DNA of 9,082 nucleotides from Nitrospira sp. (lineage in GTDB: Bacteria > Nitrospirota > Nitrospiria > Nitrospirales > Nitrospiraceae), in the NCBI GenBank assembly GCA_025361385.1, contig JANYAJ010000191.1:1-9082 (forward strand), given 5' to 3'. The notes beneath the pieces are model-generated. The model saw only the letters and a list, made by a program, of their open reading frames with translations. It was not told the origin of the DNA and did not search any database. Made by a program: the position numbers and the translations under genes. This document shows positions 5,956 through 9,082 of this stretch, one piece after another; position 1 is the stretch's first letter; every line of letters starts with the position of its first letter.

Positions 5956-7728
5956 ATGTCCGTCAAGAAGACGCGCACCCCTTCAGGCCCGCCGCATCTC
6001 CCACGACTCCACCTTTCTGACCATGCCACGACCGTGTTACGCGGTCGCTATCTCGGCAAGAATACGACGGGAAGGATCGTCGAGACCCCGGCGCACATGT
6101 TCTGGCGCGTGGCCACCGACATCGCACAAGCTGAACGACTTTACCCCAGCGCCAGCCGGCTACCCCACGCCGCCCAACGATGGTACGACTGCCTGGCCCG
6201 TCTCGACTTTCTTCCCAATTCTCCCACGCTGATGAACGCCGGCCGTCGACTGCAACAACTCTCCGCCTGTTTTGTCCTCCCGGTCGAAGATTCCCTCGAC
6301 TCCATTTATGACAGTCTGAAACATCAGGCCCTCATCCATCAATCGGGCGGCGGCACCGGATTTTCGTTTAGCCACCTCCGCCCTCACAACGACTTGGTCT
6401 CGTCGTCGAGCGGCGTGGCCTCCGGCCCCATTTCCTTCATGCGCCTCTTCAATCTCTCGACGGATATCATCAAACAAGGCGGGACCAGACGGGGCGCAAA
6501 TATGGGCATCCTCCGCATCGACCACCCGGACATTCTGGACTTCATTGCGCTCAAACAAACCCCGACCGAAATGACGAATTTCAATCTCTCCGTCGGCATC
6601 ACCGATTCGTTCATGCAGGCACTCACGCGCCGTCGCACGTACGCCCTGATCAATCCCCGAACCGGCAAACCCGCGAGACGGCTTCCGGCCCAGCTCGTCT
6701 TCGATCGGCTCGTCGAAGCAGCCTGGGCCAGCGGGGAGCCCGGCTTGATCTTCCTGGACACGATCAATCGGGCGAATCCCACTCCCCACCTCGGCACCAT
6801 CGAGTCGACGAACCCCTGTGGCGAACAGCCCCTCCTGCCCTTTGAGTCCTGCACCCTCGGCTCCATCAACGTCGCCAACTTCGTCATGCCATCGAACGCA
6901 GGACCCACCATCGATTTCGTTCGATTAGCCGATATCATTCCTCTCGCCGTGCGCTTCCTCGACAATGTGATCGATCGCAACCGTTTCCCCCTTCCTCTCA
7001 TCGACCGCATGACGAAGCGCACAAGGAAGATTGGCCTGGGCATCATGGGCTTTGCCGACTTGCTGATCGCCCTCAATATCCCCTACAGCTCCGAGACTGC
7101 AATCCACACAGCCGGCGCCCTGATGGAGTTTTTTCAATCACATGCCCATCGCGCATCCGCGGACCTTGCCACCGAGCGCGGAGTCTTTCCTGCCTATCGA
7201 GGCAGTCGGCTCCACGCTCTCGGTCAACGGCATCGAAACGCCACCGTCACCACCATTGCACCGACTGGCAGCATCAGCCTGATCGCCAACTGCTCACCAG
7301 GCATTGAACCGCTCTACGGGGTGCAGGAAGTTCGCCGCATCATGGACGGCATCGTGCTCACCTCCTGTCATCCAGCCTTCGTTCGCCACGCAGAGGCCCT
7401 CGGCCTCGATCTCGACGCGCTCCAGGCCGATCTGTCGGCGCATCCATCCATCCAACATTTGACCGATATTCCAGAAGAGCTGCGGCGCCTCTTCGTCACG
7501 GCCCATGATGTCTCGGCCGAGCAGCATGTGCGTATGCAGGCGGTGTTTCAGCGCTATAGCGACAGTGGCGTTTCAAAAACCATCAATTTACCCCACACCG
7601 CAAACAAAGCCGAAGTCGCCGCAGCCTTTCTGCTCGCCTATCGACTGAAATGCAAAGGCCTCACCGTCTTTCGAACAGGCAGCCGGGAGCAACAAGTCCT
7701 ATCCTGTCACCCTTCAAACCCCTGTTGA
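5956..7728 (+). CDS. nrdJ: Class II (adenosylcobalamin-dependent) ribonucleotide reductase
   Basis: A 590-aa cytoplasmic enzyme that reduces ribonucleotides to deoxyribonucleotides, using a thiyl radical generated from adenosylcobalamin. The N-terminus runs straight into the RNR fold (RYLGKNTTGRIVETP, 31-45) with no ATP-cone. Catalytic features: redox Cys105 in LSACFVLP, NPCGE (286-290) with thiyl Cys288, Asn286 and Glu290, second redox Cys299 in ESCTLGS, and the phosphate-binding PTGS (436-439). The segment HQSGGGTGFSFS (128-139) is typical of the class. The tail has KGLTVFRTGSREQQVL (567-582), then Cys584 and Cys590 (CX5C) as the last residue. This is the expected mobile cysteine pair that re-reduces the active site, though the tail is short. 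No small subunit (NrdB) or class III activase gene is nearby, consistent with class II. It stands alone, divergent from yjbQ. Confidence in class is high because of length and motifs. Confidence 0.95.
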   Translation: MSVKKTRTPSGPPHLPRLHLSDHATTVLRGRYLGKNTTGRIVETPAHMFWRVATDIAQAERLYPSASRLPHAAQRWYDCLARLDFLPNSPTLMNAGRRLQQLSACFVLPVEDSLDSIYDSLKHQALIHQSGGGTGFSFSHLRPHNDLVSSSSGVASGPISFMRLFNLSTDIIKQGGTRRGANMGILRIDHPDILDFIALKQTPTEMTNFNLSVGITDSFMQALTRRRTYALINPRTGKPARRLPAQLVFDRLVEAAWASGEPGLIFLDTINRANPTPHLGTIESTNPCGEQPLLPFESCTLGSINVANFVMPSNAGPTIDFVRLADIIPLAVRFLDNVIDRNRFPLPLIDRMTKRTRKIGLGIMGFADLLIALNIPYSSETAIHTAGALMEFFQSHAHRASADLATERGVFPAYRGSRLHALGQRHRNATVTTIAPTGSISLIANCSPGIEPLYGVQEVRRIMDGIVLTSCHPAFVRHAEALGLDLDALQADLSAHPSIQHLTDIPEELRRLFVTAHDVSAEQHVRMQAVFQRYSDSGVSKTINLPHTANKAEVAAAFLLAYRLKCKGLTVFRTGSREQQVLSCHPSNPC

Positions 7729-7764
7729 GAAATGGCCAGGCATCGGCCAAATTCCCCAACAAAA

Positions 7765-7797
7765 TTGACAGTACCCAACGATGGTGATACGTATATT
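7765..7797 (+). promoter_or_regulatory. Candidate promoter region for the SH3-domain gene
   Basis: A perfect TTGACA -35 (7765-7770) lies 76 bases before the ATG at 7847. The -10 is ambiguous. GATACG (7786-7791) is 15 bases away. TATATT (7792-7797) is a better hexamer, but at 21 bases it is too far. The 8-bp palindrome ATACGTAT (7787-7794) overlaps both and might be a protein-binding site. It implies separate transcription from the RNR gene. Confidence 0.35.
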
Positions 7798-7834
7798 CAC
7801 AGACTTAGTGTGTGTCGAACCGAATCGTTCAGCA

Positions 7835-7840
7835 GGGAGG
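7835..7840 (+). promoter_or_regulatory. Shine-Dalgarno that fixes the SH3-gene start
   Basis: GGGAGG lies 6 bases before ATG 7847. An upstream in-frame ATG at 7781 lacks any such site and overlaps the promoter region, so 7847 is preferred. Confidence 0.75.
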
Positions 7841-7846
7841 TACTCG

Positions 7847-8593
7847 ATGGCTGCGCTCGTTGGAACCCTGACATCAGTCGGGAATTCTTTTGATGTGAAT
7901 TGGTCGCTCCTCTTCGCCCGCCAACCGGAACCGGACTTGGAATTCACGGAAGAAGAACTCGATCAAACCACCACCACGAGAGCAACCGGCCCGCTGAACC
8001 CCCGTAAAAAATCAGGCGGAGGCCGCCCGATCCTCTGGATATTGCTCCTGGCTCTCATCGGCGGTGGCGCCTATGTCGCCACCATGGAACCTGAGCTCGT
8101 GACCGAATGGCTAAGCCCGTACCTAGGGGAAAGCACGCCACCCCCGGTGGCCATGAACCCAAAGCCGGCACCCGCAACACCATCGGTACCAGCACCACAA
8201 GCGACTCCCAATCCAAGCGATCTGGCGCCGGTGCCTGCGCCTGCGCCTGCCCCATCAGCTTCAGTCCCCACTACTGTTGCCCCTCCAGCGGTCCCGGCCA
8301 TGACGCCACCTCAAGCCGCCGTGAAACCCGCTGCACCAGCCATGACTTCTTCCGCTCCGATGTTCAGCGAAGGCCAGAAAGTCACGACCACGATGGACGA
8401 AACGGCTTCCGGGGGAAGCAGTCCGTTGTTCGCCGACGCATCGGGCAGCAAGCCTGGGCCGGTCGTTCGCTTTGGAGCGACCCTGACAGTCCTCGACGGC
8501 GATCTGCAGCCGAGCGGCTGGATGTACCAGGTGCGCACAGATGAAGGGGCGAAGGGTTGGGTATCGGAGAAACGCCTCCGCTTGAAGTTCTAG
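7847..8593 (+). CDS. Single-pass membrane protein with Pro/Ala stalk and C-terminal SH3-like domain
   Basis: A 248-aa protein. The cytoplasmic N-terminus (1-60) has an acidic patch followed by a threonine run (FTEEELDQTTTTRA, 33-46) and a basic NPRKK just before the membrane. One helix spans about 61-78. Outside, a low-complexity stalk of Pro, Ala, Val and Thr (about 96-170) leads to a C-terminal domain (about 174-248). That domain has the alternating strands of a bacterial SH3 fold and the closing pattern DGDLQPSGWMYQVRT, then GWVSEKRLRL (237-246). Bacterial SH3 domains often sit in the periplasm and may bind peptidoglycan or proteins; no ligand can be named here. No enzymatic domain is present. 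The stalk DNA includes three tandem GCCTGC hexamers (8233-8250), a likely site of length variation. It is preceded by its own probable promoter and stands alone between nrdJ and the HAD gene. Family assignment is moderate because SH3 sequences are short and divergent. Confidence 0.85.
   Translation: MAALVGTLTSVGNSFDVNWSLLFARQPEPDLEFTEEELDQTTTTRATGPLNPRKKSGGGRPILWILLLALIGGGAYVATMEPELVTEWLSPYLGESTPPPVAMNPKPAPATPSVPAPQATPNPSDLAPVPAPAPAPSASVPTTVAPPAVPAMTPPQAAVKPAAPAMTSSAPMFSEGQKVTTTMDETASGGSSPLFADASGSKPGPVVRFGATLTVLDGDLQPSGWMYQVRTDEGAKGWVSEKRLRLKF
8233..8250 (+). repeat. Three tandem GCCTGC hexamers in the SH3-protein stalk
   Basis: Three perfect copies of GCCTGC encode part of the Pro-Ala run in the extracytoplasmic stalk. 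Each unit is two codons, so slippage would lengthen or shorten the stalk without a frameshift. Confidence 0.7.
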
Positions 8594-8664
8594 TCTTCCC
8601 GTTTACCCTGAGCAAACTGGCTGCCTGGCCTGGCACATTCTCGACTGTTCAGTCAGTCTTCCTG

Positions 8665-8673
8665 TGCTATAAT
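8665..8673 (+). promoter_or_regulatory. Perfect extended -10 promoter element (TGCTATAAT)
   Basis: TGC followed by consensus TATAAT. The -35 region 16-18 bases upstream (around 8644-8651) is poor, which extended -10 promoters tolerate. Predicted transcription start is about 8680, only 7 bases before the inverted repeat. The RNA would carry the whole palindrome at its 5' end. If it reads through, it forms a leader of about 245 bases for the HAD gene. Confidence 0.6.
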
Positions 8674-8686
8674 CCGCCCGCTTTAG

Positions 8687-8809
8687 CAGGATGCTGAAAA
8701 AGACCGACAGCGGTGTTCTCTCTTCACAAAGAGGCTCAACGTACCACAAGGGTACGACTCGCCTCTTCACTCGCTGCGGCCTTGCTGGACGGCCTTTTTG
8801 AGCATCCTG
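8687..8809. repeat. 123-bp palindromic repeat element (MITE/REP-like)
   Basis: The ends are inverted repeats: the left arm 8687-8711 begins CAGGATGCTGAAAAAG, and the right arm 8784-8809 read on the minus strand begins CAGGATGCTCAAAAAG. Over 25 positions there are 3 mismatches and one gap. Inside is a second hairpin (8729-8767): AAGAGGC pairs with GCCTCTT, and CGTACC pairs with GGTACG around an ACAAG loop. A5 on the left and T5 on the right make it resemble a bidirectional intrinsic terminator. It has no coding capacity and no clear target-site duplication. From memory it resembles a palindromic element that occurs many times in Nitrospira genomes. Its mobility would depend on a transposase encoded elsewhere, which is inference. 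Confidence 0.8.
8784..8799 (+). terminator. Possible intrinsic terminator formed by the palindrome's right arm
   Basis: The right arm (GCTGGACGGCC) pairs with the left arm (8702-8711) and is followed directly by TTTTT (8795-8799). It would stop RNA started at about 8680 after roughly 120 bases. The mirror arrangement on the other strand (right arm, then left arm, then T5) would also work. A weaker local GGCC/GGCC hairpin (8778-8794) competes for the same bases. Confidence 0.35.
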
Positions 8810-8924
8810 AGGTTATTGATATCTCTTTGCTATATGGAGCGTGTTCGCAGCATTTTTATTTGTCACCGACTTTTTTGCAGCCTGTTAGATCTCGTGGTCT
8901 TGCCAACATTTTCGAACGATCCTC

Positions 8925-9082
8925 ATGAACACACTCTCAGCCATCATCTTTGACTTTGATGGAGTCATCGCGGACACCGAACCCCTCCATTTCGCTGGTT
9001 TCCGCCAGACGCTCGCTGAAATCGGCATCGGCCTGACCGAGTCCGACTACTACGCCAACTACCTTGGCTATGACGATCGAGG
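8925..9082 (+). CDS. HAD-superfamily hydrolase, beta-phosphoglucomutase/phosphatase-like, N-terminal part
   Basis: The first 52 complete codons are visible and the gene runs off the window. The start MNTLSAIIFDFDGVIADTEP carries the HAD motif I, DFDGV. Asp10 would be the nucleophile and Asp12 the general acid/base that phosphatases and phosphomutases share. The following LHFAGFRQTLAEIGI and YYANYLGYDD (about 43-52) resemble the cap region of subfamily IA enzymes such as beta-phosphoglucomutase and phosphoglycolate phosphatase. The substrate cannot be told from this fragment. The ATG has no clear Shine-Dalgarno (CGAACGATCCTC precedes it), yet the motif position close to the N-terminus supports this start. 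Transcription may begin at the extended -10 promoter at 8665-8673, with the palindromic repeat in the leader, or at a weaker site nearer the gene. Confidence 0.9.
   Translation, partial: MNTLSAIIFDFDGVIADTEPLHFAGFRQTLAEIGIGLTESDYYANYLGYDDR

Larger units (their letters stand above)
8594..8924. other. 331-base non-coding region between the SH3 and HAD genes
   Basis: The region holds a strong extended -10 promoter (8665-8673), the 123-bp inverted repeat (8687-8809), then a T-rich stretch (8815-8880) with weak promoter-like words such as TGCTATATG (8828-8836) and TTGTCA (8860-8865). It is more AT-rich than its surroundings after 8810. A 71-codon frame across it (8713-8928) runs through the repeat and shows no protein-like character. 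Confidence 0.7.

Noticed and set aside
6160..7076. Long minus-strand open frames opposite nrdJ
   Set aside because: They are shadows of the strongly conserved RNR gene in a GC-rich sequence, with no recognisable motifs.
7733..7749. TGGCC/GGCCA hairpin just after nrdJ as a terminator
   Set aside because: Only 5 bp of stem, and it is followed by AATTCCCC rather than a T-tract.
7781..7846. Upstream ATG extension of the SH3-domain protein
   Set aside because: It overlaps the promoter-like region and lacks a Shine-Dalgarno, while ATG 7847 has GGGAGG at 6 bases.
8815..8890. Alternative HAD promoters (TTGATA, TGCTATATG, TTGTCA with TTAGAT)
   Set aside because: Spacings or hexamers are off consensus, and the upstream TGCTATAAT is far stronger. 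None can be called with confidence.
8713..8928. 71-codon open frame between the SH3 and HAD genes
   Set aside because: It runs through the palindromic repeat, overlaps the HAD start, and has no ribosome-binding site or protein-like composition.

Overview
The window looks like a chromosomal stretch of a GC-rich, Gram-negative-type bacterium. I infer a member of the Nitrospirota, probably Nitrospira-like. Three things point that way: a short coenzyme B12-dependent ribonucleotide reductase, the style of the kinase, FHA, Cys-rich and SH3 genes, and a palindromic repeat near the right end that resembles one I recall as common in Nitrospira genomes. That attribution is recognition from memory, not a search result.

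Left part, plus strand. The 3' end of a PHP-family phosphoesterase gene (3-389) is followed by a compact Ser/Thr-phosphorylation operon. It encodes a membrane-anchored Hanks-type kinase (481-1920), a PP2C phosphatase (1948-2748, possibly starting earlier at a CTG) and a tandem FHA-domain protein (2783-3499). The kinase would write phospho-Thr marks, the phosphatase would remove them and the FHA protein would read them. The kinase has four predicted membrane helices before its catalytic domain and no recognised sensor.

Middle part, minus strand, converging on the FHA gene with 11 bases between stop codons. Reading in the direction of transcription there are a YjbQ/UPF0047 protein (5845-5432), an unrecognised soluble protein of 337 aa (5305-4292) and an exported or membrane-anchored protein with two four-cysteine repeats (4143-3511).

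Right part, plus strand. Divergent from yjbQ is a 590-aa class II ribonucleotide reductase (5956-7728), whose TATACT -10 box places the predicted transcription start on the A of its ATG. Next is a single-pass membrane protein with a Pro/Ala-rich stalk and a C-terminal SH3-like domain (7847-8593). A 331-base non-coding stretch then holds a perfect extended -10 promoter, followed 14 bases later by a 123-bp long inverted repeat with A5/T5 edges (8687-8809). The window ends in the first 52 codons of a HAD-superfamily phosphatase/phosphoglucomutase-like gene (8925 onward).

I saw no CRISPR array, tRNA, rRNA or transposase gene. The points most worth a second look are the promoter-plus-palindrome arrangement before the HAD gene, the kinase with an unrecognised N-terminal membrane module, the apparently leaderless RNR gene, and the start-codon puzzles in the kinase and phosphatase genes.
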